Positions 34,701 to 42,110 of a stretch of 64,000 bases of DNA are shown one piece after another (the first letter of the stretch is position 1; each line of letters starts with the position of its first letter). Where the stretch lies: positions 1 through 64,000 of the forward strand of contig JADLFO010000326.1 in NCBI GenBank assembly GCA_020845455.1, written 5' to 3'. Source of the DNA: Caldilineaceae bacterium. Lineage in GTDB: Bacteria; Chloroflexota; Anaerolineae; Caldilineales; Caldilineaceae. Under the pieces are notes generated by a model that was given only the letters and a program-made list of their open reading frames with translations, was not told the DNA's origin and made no database searches. The position numbers and the translations under genes are program-made.

Positions 34701-35599
34701 TGGCCGAGCGCCAGCAGGAGACAAAGGCCTATGTGATCCCGCGTCCGGCGATGCGGGTGATCGTGGACCAGCTGCCCAAGCACCCGACGCTGCGCTATGA
34801 GCGGCGACCCTTGAGCCAGATCACGCATCTGGCGATCCACCATACGGCGACGCCGCCGACGGTCAACCCGGCGCGCATCGCGGAATTGTATGTGTCGTCC
34901 GACGTCAGCCGCGGCAAGGAGGCTTGGCCCGGCATCGGCTATCATTTTTTCATTCATGCCGACGGCACGATCGACCAGACCAACCATCTGGAGACGGCCA
35001 GCTATCATGTTCACCGGCACAACATCTATTCGGCGGGGATCGTGTTTGCGGGGAGCTTTATGAACGGCAAGATTCCGACGTCGGCGCAGTTGCGCGCCGG
35101 CGGGCATCTGGTGGCATGGCTGATGCAGGAGCTGAATATCCCACTGGCGCGCGTGTGGGGACATCGGGAGTTCCCGGACAACACGACCGTCTGTCCTGGC
35201 AGCGAGTGGACGCTGGGCAACCGCTGGCGCGACCTGCTGTTCGAGCGGATCGAGCAGATTCAGGCGGGGGTGGGGGTCAAGAATATCCGCCACTATGTTT
35301 TGTTCTGGCAGCGGGCCTATCCCGGCCCGCTGGCGCGCCAGGACTTTGTCAACGCCATCAACTATATTGTGCGCTTTCGGCCTGCGTTGGGCTTTAGCGT
35401 GCAAGATGCGCGCAACGCCGAATATGTGACGATCGTGGGCAACGAGGCCGGGATCAGCAGCGCCGAGGAGCGGTCGCTGCGCAACGCGGGGTGCAAGGTG
35501 GAGCGGGTAGCCGGGCGCGATGAGGAGGAGACCAGCCGCATGTTGGCGGAGTTGGCGAACCTGGGGCGACGCTTCCGCACGTTCGACGCGGACTTTTAG
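31784..35599 (+). CDS. Glycosidase-like + Ig + three PGRP amidase domains
   Basis: A 1271-residue protein. Residues 1-365 duplicate the N-terminal domain of the upstream protein (HDPGGEQMLLDAGKPGWIV, KIWVIGNEMNYAVE, YITETDQGGPWLDVNSGWV). An Ig/NBR1-like domain follows at about 395-505 (TVPISLKNTGTETW). Then come three PGRP/amidase_2 domains near 530-690, 765-925 and 1005-1170, separated by two coiled coils (about 695-750 and 930-985). Domain 3 has the full zinc set: HHTATPP, GHREF and TVCPG. Domains 1 and 2 keep the first His (ISHTGANP, IHHTGADP) but replace the later His and Cys (GELTKTESPG, CEFAEHLSPG), so only domain 3 should cleave. A final ~95 residues are unassigned. No signal peptide is visible. 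Confidence 0.8.
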   Translation: MTRPLFDSEYLFGFHDPGGEQMLLDAGKPGWIVCAEAIGCDPANQEGVDFTLWSRHGLGVICRINHGFPPEGTLPHSSQYEEFARRAASFVAASPGCKIWVIGNEMNYAVERPGVQVDWSRHASTRSSEPAQADPRRRGLVVRFNVLPDHSTEIRTTRGALVSPGEVITPEMYARCYRLCRDAIRRLSGHEDDQVLVGAVAPWNSQTIYTDNANGDWVQYFRDILEALGPTQCDGFALHTYTHGGDPELITSEEKLTAPYQNYHSEFRAYTDFMAAVPPAMRHLPVYITETDQGGPWLDVNSGWVKQAYAEIDGWNQQLSNQQIRALVLYRWPKQDRWHISGKTGVMEDIRDALQQDYRWRGSGGGRPGSAQGRAARPAVKAPQLPAYRAQWIEDRFPSRMTAGQTVTVPISLKNTGTETWTSEGGRPVEVAYRYYRNRRVLALGDDKDVRTPLGQVVAPDETITVAVRVALPDQPGNYTLEVDLVAHEVGSFKAQGSPVLTRWLTVEAPRSEPKHDGSDGAALPVPLFSDLSTTLPRAGTPYARRGLNQIKQIVISHTGANPRVSLERIAETHVQYGYPGIVYQFVVDGSGQVYKVSSLEDVAQPDQLWSEQGVNICLAGNFSVQAPPLAQLDATGRLCAWLAQNLGLAADGIVGLGELTKTESPGETFYKGPAWKQILSRQVRLHLAAFSGAGDTSKIKDLQFSLEDARAKNRELSTQLRFAEDERVRLDAAHLRLQAEMAEMAHQLDTQQSAETAGGIRIYRWIDRLPRDPERYRPRRADEVRHFVIHHTGADPGLSLHELAAVHRQEWPGLLFDFVIDVIGDVYQTQPLDQTVEGAEEYLAHGIHVALAGDLMGVGPTSEQITAGGKLLAWLMERYPQVGLNDIQGLCEFAEHLSPGDQWQGGQAWKEKLLAAVQRARGVAEPSVTEGQLRAKVGQLEHEAVVAQRAAELLQEQKARLQAEQQKLQAQLAERQQETKAYVIPRPAMRVIVDQLPKHPTLRYERRPLSQITHLAIHHTATPPTVNPARIAELYVSSDVSRGKEAWPGIGYHFFIHADGTIDQTNHLETASYHVHRHNIYSAGIVFAGSFMNGKIPTSAQLRAGGHLVAWLMQELNIPLARVWGHREFPDNTTVCPGSEWTLGNRWRDLLFERIEQIQAGVGVKNIRHYVLFWQRAYPGPLARQDFVNAINYIVRFRPALGFSVQDARNAEYVTIVGNEAGISSAEERSLRNAGCKVERVAGRDEEETSRMLAELANLGRRFRTFDADF

Positions 35600-35617
35600 C
35601 CGGGCCAGGGCAGAACT

Positions 35618-36484
35618 GTGGCGACAGGCTCGGCCGGCGCGGCAGGCGTCGGCATCACCAACCGGGACCAGGCGCATGGCGCGGCCTATGCGGTCACGCT
35701 GCCGGTCTTTGAAGGCCCGCTCGACCTGCTGCTGCACTTGATCGAGAAGGAAGAACTGGATATCAGCGAAGTGAGTCTGGTGGCGGTGACCGACCAGTAC
35801 TTGCAGACGCTGGAGCAGTTGGAGGAGATCCAGCCCGGGGCGCTGGCGGATTTTCTGGTGGTGGCGTCGCGCTTGCTCTACATCAAGTCGGCGCGGCTGC
35901 TGCCTAAGCCGGCGGCGCGGGCGGGTGGGGAAGAGGAGGAAGAAAGCAGCGACAGCCTGATCCGCCATCTGCTGGAATATCGCCAGTTCAAACGGGTGGC
36001 GGGCGACCTGCGCACACGCGAGGATGCGGGGCTGCGTGCCTTTGGACGCACGCCCGGCGTGGTCGATCTGGGGGCGCAATATGTCAGGCCGCTGGACCTG
36101 GATGGCTTAGAGCTTGCCGGGCTGCATGCGGCGCTGCGCCACGCGCTGCGAAGGATGCCGGTCGATCCGCCGCAGCCTAAGGTGCATCCCTATACGGTGA
36201 CGGTGGCGGAGCAGATCGAGATGGTGCGGCGCGTGGTCGCGGGGCAGCAGGCGCAGGTGCGCTTTGCCGACCTATTGGGCGGGAGCGCGTCGCGGCTAGA
36301 GGTGCTGGTGACCTTTTTGGCCGTGCTGGAGTTGATCAAGCAGCGCGAACTGCACGCCACGCAAGAGATGACCTTTGGCGAAATTCTGTTGACCCCGGCA
36401 GAGGGCGATCCTGCCCCTGCAACCTCGCCTGATTCAGAAGCTGCGGCGAATGATAGGGTTGAACCCTCTAGTGACGCCGTCTAA
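35618..36484 (+). CDS. scpA: Segregation and condensation protein A
   Basis: A 288-residue kleisin that bridges SMC heads in bacterial condensin and helps chromosome segregation. The N-terminal signature is [20 protein letters not shown] followed by [19 protein letters not shown] and [20 protein letters not shown], all typical of ScpA. The middle is variable and acidic ([20 protein letters not shown]). The C-terminal winged helix is seen at [20 protein letters not shown] and [20 protein letters not shown]. Translation starts at a GTG, 18 bp after the PGRP gene. scpB is not in the next positions. The last 17 bp overlap the convergent gene. Confidence 0.93.
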   Translation: MATGSAGAAGVGITNRDQAHGAAYAVTLPVFEGPLDLLLHLIEKEELDISEVSLVAVTDQYLQTLEQLEEIQPGALADFLVVASRLLYIKSARLLPKPAARAGGEEEEESSDSLIRHLLEYRQFKRVAGDLRTREDAGLRAFGRTPGVVDLGAQYVRPLDLDGLELAGLHAALRHALRRMPVDPPQPKVHPYTVTVAEQIEMVRRVVAGQQAQVRFADLLGGSASRLEVLVTFLAVLELIKQRELHATQEMTFGEILLTPAEGDPAPATSPDSEAAANDRVEPSSDAV

Positions 36485-37532
36485 TCCACAGCAGCGAACC
36501 GCCGAATAGACCGGCTCCCCAGATACTGAGCAGCCCCAAGACGAGCAGCCCGCGCGGGCGGCTGCTGCGCGCCAGCGTCAACAGTTGATCCTGCGCGCCG
36601 TCGAGCGAGAGCGACGCGCCGGGCGGCGTGAGGGTGGGCCACGGTGTCCAGGTGGGGGTGGCCGTGGGGGTGGGCGATGGCGTGGGGCGGGGGGTGGCTG
36701 TAGGGGTGGCCGTTGGCGATGGGGTGGCGGTCGGCGTCTCGGTGGGCGTGGCCGTTGGCTCCAGGGTCGGGATGGCGGTGGGGAGCGGCTCGGCGGGCGC
36801 TGCGGCAATCGCCGCCATGGCCGGGGCCGGCTCCGGGGTAGCGGTGGGTTCTGGGGTGGGTTCGGGTGTCGGCGGGATCTCGACCTGGGGCGCGCTTTCG
36901 TCGGGGTAGAGGGCGATGACGTCGATAAAGATGAAGTCGTTACCGGTGCTTGTGGGATGATCGACCAAGAAAAAGACCGTGACGGTGTTGTTGAGGGCGC
37001 GCGCTTTGACGTCGATGTTGACGTCGGGGGGTGGGTAGTTGAGCATGCGCCCTGGTCCCCAGTGCGTTGGCCCCCAGATGATGCTGGGGCTGTTGGGGTC
37101 GGCGCCGCCGGTGGGGTCGATACCCAACTGCCGTCCAAAGGTATCCGGCGAATTGGGCGCACCCCAGCCGATGCTGGCGCGGTAGCCGGCGCCCGGCGTC
37201 ACCTGAACCTGTGTAAAGATGCCGGCCTTGAAGACGCCGCCGCTGTTTTGCATCCGCAGACTGGGCGGCCCAAAGACAGTGTGCGCGGCGGAGTCGGATG
37301 TCTCGACGTTGTAGGAGGCATCGCCTGCCACGACAAACGGCGTCCATCCGTTCGGCACTTGGCGTGGTGGACTTCCGGTGGGGTTTTCCATGTCGCAGAC
37401 CGGCTGCGAGATGACGTTGGGCGGGTTGCACAAGTCGGAGGCGACTGCCGGCAGCGGCAGCAGCCAGACCGCGGCGAGTGCAGCCAACAAATAGACAAGC
37501 GGGCGTGGGAGGCTCGCAAAAGCGCTGTTCAT
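36468..37532 (-). CDS. Secreted Pro/Thr-rich surface protein
   Basis: A protein of about 354 residues with a signal peptide ([20 protein letters not shown], cleavage near AVAS) when started at the ATG at 37532. A longer start at 37601 adds 23 residues. The mature N-terminal ~180 residues form a beta-rich domain with no family recognised ([20 protein letters not shown]). A ~90-residue low-complexity stalk follows with Pro-Thr-Ala repeats ([19 protein letters not shown]). One transmembrane helix ends in WIRRRH. This is a typical wall-spanning or cell-surface anchored design. The function is unknown. The stalk's DNA is strikingly G-rich on the plus strand. The gene is convergent with scpA and overlaps it by 17 bp. 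Confidence 0.75.
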   Translation of the reverse strand: MNSAFASLPRPLVYLLAALAAVWLLPLPAVASDLCNPPNVISQPVCDMENPTGSPPRQVPNGWTPFVVAGDASYNVETSDSAAHTVFGPPSLRMQNSGGVFKAGIFTQVQVTPGAGYRASIGWGAPNSPDTFGRQLGIDPTGGADPNSPSIIWGPTHWGPGRMLNYPPPDVNIDVKARALNNTVTVFFLVDHPTSTGNDFIFIDVIALYPDESAPQVEIPPTPEPTPEPTATPEPAPAMAAIAAAPAEPLPTAIPTLEPTATPTETPTATPSPTATPTATPRPTPSPTPTATPTWTPWPTLTPPGASLSLDGAQDQLLTLARSSRPRGLLVLGLLSIWGAGLFGGSLLWIRRRH

Positions 37533-37662
37533 GTTCTTCAGTATATGCTGCCAGAAGGTGAGAAACAAACTGACAAATGGCGTAAAATAGCGCTTAGCCA
37601 TCTCTAAGAAAAGGTTAATGCCGGATTAATGTCTTCCGACGATACTGATTATGCGCTGTTGT

Positions 37663-39879
37663 TCAGATGCCAATGAACCCCTCCTCGGCGGCATCTAGAG
37701 GGGGCCTCGGAGAAACGCCAGTTGATCCGAGGCCCTCGTTTTGCAGCAGCAGCCGGTTGATGAGGTTGAGCAGCGCGCCGCGCTGTTCTAGGCCGTTTTC
37801 CCCATAGTCGCTGATCCCCAGATAGACCTGCCGCCGCGTGCGGCGCATCAGACCCAGCAGCAAACGGCGCATGGCGTCTTGGCGCGAGGTAAATTCGTCG
37901 AGTTCGGTCCACGGCTGTCCCGCGGGCCACTGCGGCGACAGCACATAAGGATGCGTCAGCGGCTGGTAGAGCCGTTCCCACCAGCCGGTGGAGCCGATGT
38001 CAAGCCAGAACTGCACGTCGACGGCGCGGTTGCGCATCAGAAAGGTATAGGCGGGGGCGATGAAGACGGCGTCGGCGGGCGTCTGCCATCCGGGGTAGTA
38101 GAGCGCGCCGAGCGCGCCACTGCCGATCAACCCCAGGTAGTCACGGCCCAGGCGCACCGCCTGCGGCATGTCTGCGCTGCCGCCTGCCAAAGAGGTGTCT
38201 TCGAGCGCCCAGCGGAAGTTGCGCGCCGAATCGGCCAATTGGTTGGCGACACGCGCCGCGTCGAGGTCGGCGTGAAAGCCGAAGCCGGGCTGGCTCAAGA
38301 CTTCGCCAAAGAGGCGTGCAAAGAATTGGTCGAGCGGGAGCAGTTCACCGCCGGCACGGTAGGCGTAGAGCCAATCGCGCAGCCGCTCGTAGGCTTCGCC
38401 GATGGCGTAGGTGATGCGCTGCTGCCGGTCGGGGCGCAGGTCGCCGAAACGACCCAGTTCGATGGTAGGCCGAGTGGCGGGAAAGGCGCTTTGAGCCAGG
38501 ACGGCGGCGCGGATAGGGTCCAACGGGTCAACGGCCAGCATGAGCGCTTGCGCCACGTCGGGCTGGGTGGGGCGGATGTGCCAGTCGGGGTGGGCGAGCG
38601 CCGCCAAGGTGAGCAGACAGCGCGCGGCGGGTTCGTCTTGCAGCGCGCGGCTGGGGCGGTGGGTGGCGGAGGGGATGTTGCGGCCATCCAGCCCGGTTTG
38701 CAGGCTGAAGCGCAGGGCATCGCTGACAAAGGGCGCAATGATGGCAATGGACCCGACCTCTACCCCCTCATGGACTACTAGGCGTTCGATCTGGTCGATC
38801 ACCCAGCGGATCATCTGTGGGTAGTAGCGGAAGCCGCCTTGCGGCATCTGAAAGGCGGGCAGGCCGAGGTCTTCTCCGGCACAGGCGAAGGCTGTTGGGA
38901 CGGTCGTGGCGGTGGGTGGGCGGCGGCCGCGCACCGCCCGGTCGACGCGCCGAGTCATCGCGCCCAGTTGGGGTGACATAAAGTAGCAGGTGTCCAGGCG
39001 GATGGCGTCGGCGCAGAGCGCGGCCAGTTCGGCGGCGCCGGCGGGGTCGGCCCCCAGGAAGAGGCGCAGCCCGGCGTCTTCGTCCATGACGATCAGGGCG
39101 CTTTCCAAGTGGGGCAGCCATTGGCGCACTAGGTTGTGCGCGGCGGCGACGCCTTCTTCGGCATTGTCGACGATCAGATGGCGATGGTTGCGGAAGAGGT
39201 GGGCGCGACCCCAGTCGTTGGCGAGGATGTGGCGCGAAAACAACTCGATCTGGAGGCTGAAGTCGATCAAGGTTTCACGCAGGCAGAGGGCGCGGAACTC
39301 GTCGCTGATGCGCCGCGCGGCACGCAGGGCGTTGAGCCGGCCGGTATGGGTTTCGCCCAGGGGAACCGCCAACTCCAGCCGCGTATAGGCCTCTTCGACG
39401 GAAAAGTCGTTGAGCGCGGCCTTGTTGAGATTGTCCAACACTTGGCTAATGATGCGGTTGCGCTCGACGCGTATGCCGTCGAAGTCGCCGCTGTTGAGGG
39501 CGTGATCAACAAGCGGGGCCATGTGATACTGCGCGGTCTCCAGGTTGAGAAAGGCCGGTTCGCGCCGCGGGTTGGCGAAGCCGGCGGAGGCCGCCAGCAG
39601 CGGCCAGTAGAGTTCGATAGCGCTGCGCGAGAGGCCCGCCAGGGTGCTGATCTGAACCGGCGCGCCGGGCCGGCTGTTGCGCCCGCGCAGGGCTTGGGTG
39701 TAGGGCAGGGCGAGCGTGCGCTGCGGCGCCAACACCAGGATTTCGTCGCCGCGCGTGCGCTCGCGGCCCAGCAGCCAGCGAATGCGTTCGAGGGCGAGCG
39801 TGGTCTTGCCGCTGCCAAAGGGGCCGGAGAGAAAGAGTTTGGTCGTGGAGTGGAGCGCAGTTACAATGGTGTCGTCCAT
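37663..39879 (-). CDS. AddB/UvrD-like superfamily I helicase homolog
   Basis: A 738-residue P-loop protein. Walker A is FLSGPFGSGKTTLALERI at about residues 17-34, and ILVLAPQRTLALPYTQAL resembles motif Ia of UvrD/AddB-type helicases. The motif II position reads HLIVDNAEEGVAAAHNLV instead of the usual DEAQ/DEFQ. Later AIIAPFVSDALRFSLQTGL and CLLTLAALAHP correspond to the AddB-like C-terminal RecA domain. No Cys cluster for a 4Fe-4S nuclease domain is visible. By analogy it could work in DNA repair with an AddA partner, but that partner is not in the window. The altered motif II makes ATPase activity uncertain. It is divergent from the aminotransferase gene. Confidence 0.65.
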   Translation of the reverse strand: MDDTIVTALHSTTKLFLSGPFGSGKTTLALERIRWLLGRERTRGDEILVLAPQRTLALPYTQALRGRNSRPGAPVQISTLAGLSRSAIELYWPLLAASAGFANPRREPAFLNLETAQYHMAPLVDHALNSGDFDGIRVERNRIISQVLDNLNKAALNDFSVEEAYTRLELAVPLGETHTGRLNALRAARRISDEFRALCLRETLIDFSLQIELFSRHILANDWGRAHLFRNHRHLIVDNAEEGVAAAHNLVRQWLPHLESALIVMDEDAGLRLFLGADPAGAAELAALCADAIRLDTCYFMSPQLGAMTRRVDRAVRGRRPPTATTVPTAFACAGEDLGLPAFQMPQGGFRYYPQMIRWVIDQIERLVVHEGVEVGSIAIIAPFVSDALRFSLQTGLDGRNIPSATHRPSRALQDEPAARCLLTLAALAHPDWHIRPTQPDVAQALMLAVDPLDPIRAAVLAQSAFPATRPTIELGRFGDLRPDRQQRITYAIGEAYERLRDWLYAYRAGGELLPLDQFFARLFGEVLSQPGFGFHADLDAARVANQLADSARNFRWALEDTSLAGGSADMPQAVRLGRDYLGLIGSGALGALYYPGWQTPADAVFIAPAYTFLMRNRAVDVQFWLDIGSTGWWERLYQPLTHPYVLSPQWPAGQPWTELDEFTSRQDAMRRLLLGLMRRTRRQVYLGISDYGENGLEQRGALLNLINRLLLQNEGLGSTGVSPRPPLDAAEEGFIGI

Positions 39880-39952
39880 GGCTTCTCGGCGTCTGGCAGG
39901 ATGCCTGGCCTGGCAGCCTGTATCGGGACCGCGTGCGGTCGAGAATCCTTCA

Positions 39953-39981
39953 GATTGTCATTGGAACCCTCACGATTGTCA
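39953..39981. promoter_or_regulatory. Paired GATTGTCA repeats, 21 bp apart
   Basis: GATTGTCA occurs at 39953-39960 and 39974-39981, two helical turns apart, in the space between the divergent helicase and aminotransferase genes. This is the layout of an operator for a dimeric regulator on one face of the helix. The second copy runs into the Shine-Dalgarno AAGGAAG of the aminotransferase. Confidence 0.4.
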
Positions 39982-39993
39982 AGGAAGTGACCC

Positions 39994-41085
39994 ATGGAGA
40001 CTTATGCGATTCCGCTTGTGCCCGGCCCCGTCGCGATCCCGGCGGCGGTGCGCGCGGCCTATCAGACGGATTACGGCAGCAGCGATCTGGAAGAAGAGTT
40101 TTTCGGGCTGTACCAGCACTGCGAGCAGGGCTTGCAGCAGGTGTTGACGACGCGCAATGACATCGTGATCTTGAGCGGTGAGGGGATGTTGGCGCTGTGG
40201 GCCGCGCTCAAGGGCGTGATCCGCCCCGGCGACCGTGTGCTGGCGGTGGCGACGGGCGTGTTCGGCTACGGCATCGGCGAGATGGCGCAGGCGCTTGGCG
40301 CGGAGGTGGAGACGGTCGGGTTTGGCTATGACGATATCGCGGATGCAGAGCAGGTGCGGGCGGCGGCACGACGCTTCCGCCCGCGGCTGGTGACGGCAGT
40401 ACACTGCGAGACGCCGAGCGGCACGCTCAACCCGTTGGCCGAGTTGGGCGCGATCTGCCAGGAGGTGGATGCGCTCTTCTATGTCGATTTTGTGGCGAGC
40501 GCGGGCGGCACGCCGGTGCGGGTGGATGAGTGGCAGATCGACCTGGGGCTGCTGGGCAGCCAAAAGGTCTTGAGCCTGATGCCGGACCTGTCGATGGTGA
40601 GCATCAGCGCGCGCGGGTGGGAGGCGATCGACGAGACGGGGTACGCCGGGTATGACGCGCTGAAGCCGTGGCGCACGGCGGTCGAGGCGCGCTATATGCC
40701 GTATACGCACAACTGGCAGGCGATGGCCGGTCTTCGTGTAGCGATAGATGGGCTGCTGACAGAAGGTCTAGAGCAGGCCTATGCGCGGCATGAGGCGGCG
40801 GCGGCGCTCTGCCGCAGGCGGCTGGGCGAGATGGGGGTAGCGCTGCTGCCAAAGCGCGAGGAGATCGCGTCGCCAACCGTGACCGCGGCGCTCGTCCCGG
40901 AGGGCTGGGCGTGGCGCGACCTGGACCGCGCGCTGCGCGCCCAGGGGATGGTGGTAGGGGGGAGCTATGGGCCGTTGGCAGACAAGGTCTTCCGCGTCGG
41001 CCACATGGGTTCGCAGGCGGACGTGGGATTGGTGCAGCGGGGGATGGATGTGCTGCAAGGGGTGCTGGCGGCGGTGAAGGCATAG
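39994..41085 (+). CDS. Class V PLP aminotransferase (AGAT-like)
   Basis: A 363-residue PLP-dependent enzyme of the alanine-glyoxylate / serine-glyoxylate aminotransferase group. The N-terminus LVPGPVAIPAAVRAAYQTDY is the usual PGP motif. The cofactor pocket has LSGEGMLALWAALKG, VHCETPSGTLNPLAELG and FYVDFVASAGGTPV, and the Schiff-base lysine is in LLGSQKVLSLMPDLSM. The C-terminus has SYGPLADKVFRVGHMGSQAD. It probably transfers an amino group to a 2-oxo acid such as glyoxylate. 2-aminoethylphosphonate-type substrates cannot be excluded. AAGGAAG precedes the ATG. It lies upstream of a TauE/SafE-type anion permease with its own promoter. Confidence 0.85.
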   Translation: METYAIPLVPGPVAIPAAVRAAYQTDYGSSDLEEEFFGLYQHCEQGLQQVLTTRNDIVILSGEGMLALWAALKGVIRPGDRVLAVATGVFGYGIGEMAQALGAEVETVGFGYDDIADAEQVRAAARRFRPRLVTAVHCETPSGTLNPLAELGAICQEVDALFYVDFVASAGGTPVRVDEWQIDLGLLGSQKVLSLMPDLSMVSISARGWEAIDETGYAGYDALKPWRTAVEARYMPYTHNWQAMAGLRVAIDGLLTEGLEQAYARHEAAAALCRRRLGEMGVALLPKREEIASPTVTAALVPEGWAWRDLDRALRAQGMVVGGSYGPLADKVFRVGHMGSQADVGLVQRGMDVLQGVLAAVKA

Positions 41086-41126
41086 CCCCCGGCATCGATA
41101 CCAAAGCTCGCGCCGGCGCGCGGGGT

Positions 41127-41156
41127 TTGTAGCAGGACGGTGTGGGGAACTACAAT
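41127..41156 (+). promoter_or_regulatory. Promoter of TauE/SafE gene
   Basis: TTGTAG (41127-41132) and TACAAT (41151-41156) are separated by 18 bp, starting about 40 bp after the aminotransferase stop. They predict a leader of roughly 95 nt to the preferred GTG start. Confidence 0.5.
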
Positions 41157-41257
41157 AACGCTGGTGGTCCGATGGTGCACAGCCTGTGTTTGGCGAATGC
41201 TCTCCGTTTCCACCGCCTGGCTATCACTGCAAAGCCTGCCACTTAGAAAGTCTGTCT

Positions 41258-42046
41258 GTGAGTCTACCCGACTATCCTACGCTCTTTTGGGTGACGGCAG
41301 TCCTGGCGATCATTTTGATTGGGGTCTCGAAGGCGGGGTTTGGCGGCGGGGTCGGGGCGATTGCCACCCCGCTGATGGCGCTGACGATTCCGGTGGCAGA
41401 TGCCGCTGCGATCTTGCTGCCGCTGTTGATCGTGGCGGATATCTTTTCGCTGCGGCACTATTGGGGGATTTGGGATCGGCGCAGCCTGCGGGCGATGCTG
41501 CCCGGCGCGCTGGTGGGGATCGCGCTGGGCGCGGCCTTTTTCGGCTATTTCAGCGACAACGAGCGCATCCTCAAGGTGGGGCTGGGCGTGATCTCGCTGG
41601 TGTTTGTGGCGTATCAGGCCTTTCGCACGCTGATTTTGGGCCGGTTGGCCGAGGCGCATCCGCCCGACAGCGCGGGCGTGGCGCTGGGCGCGGCGGCGGG
41701 GTTCACCTCGACGCTGGCGCATGCCGGCGGCCCGCCGGCGACGATGTATTTGCTGCCGCAGAAGCTGCCACGCCATATCTTTGTGGGGACCAATGTGACC
41801 TTTTTCTTCACTCTGAACCTGGTGAAGCTGATCCCGTATGCGTTTTTGGGGCTGCTGCGCGTGGGCAACCTGACGACGATCTTGGTGCTGGCTCCGCTGG
41901 CCTATGTGGGCGTCACCCTGGGCGTCTTTTTAAACAAGCGGTTTTCGGACCGCTGGTTCAATGTGTTGATCTATACGATGCTGTTTGTCACCGGGATGGA
42001 ACTGATCTCGGGGCGCAGCATTATCCATTGGATCGCCGGGCGGTGA
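41258..42046 (+). CDS. TauE/SafE family anion permease
   Basis: A polytopic membrane protein of about 262 residues with 7-8 hydrophobic helices. The family motif ILIGVSKAGFGGGVGAIATP is near the N-terminus and is repeated in the second half as GAAAGFTSTLAHAGGPPATM, reflecting the internal duplication of TauE/SafE (Pfam TauE) proteins. These transporters move sulfite, sulfoacetate or other organic anions out of, or sometimes into, the cell. The GTG at 41258 (VSLPDYPTLFWVTAVLAII) directly before the first helix is preferred over the upstream ATG at 41186, whose extra residues are Cys/Pro-rich and atypical. The substrate is unknown. Confidence 0.85.
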   Translation: MSLPDYPTLFWVTAVLAIILIGVSKAGFGGGVGAIATPLMALTIPVADAAAILLPLLIVADIFSLRHYWGIWDRRSLRAMLPGALVGIALGAAFFGYFSDNERILKVGLGVISLVFVAYQAFRTLILGRLAEAHPPDSAGVALGAAAGFTSTLAHAGGPPATMYLLPQKLPRHIFVGTNVTFFFTLNLVKLIPYAFLGLLRVGNLTTILVLAPLAYVGVTLGVFLNKRFSDRWFNVLIYTMLFVTGMELISGRSIIHWIAGR

Positions 42047-42110
42047 TGTGGCGCACACTGGTCCGGACCCTCTCCCCTCTGCAACCCTCAACCAAAAGGA
42101 GTAAACGGCG

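Noticed and set aside
28807-35599. Prophage endolysin region.
   Set aside because: No holin, integrase, terminase or structural phage genes are found; neighbours are housekeeping genes (cysQ-like, scpA), and the proteins are far larger than usual endolysins.
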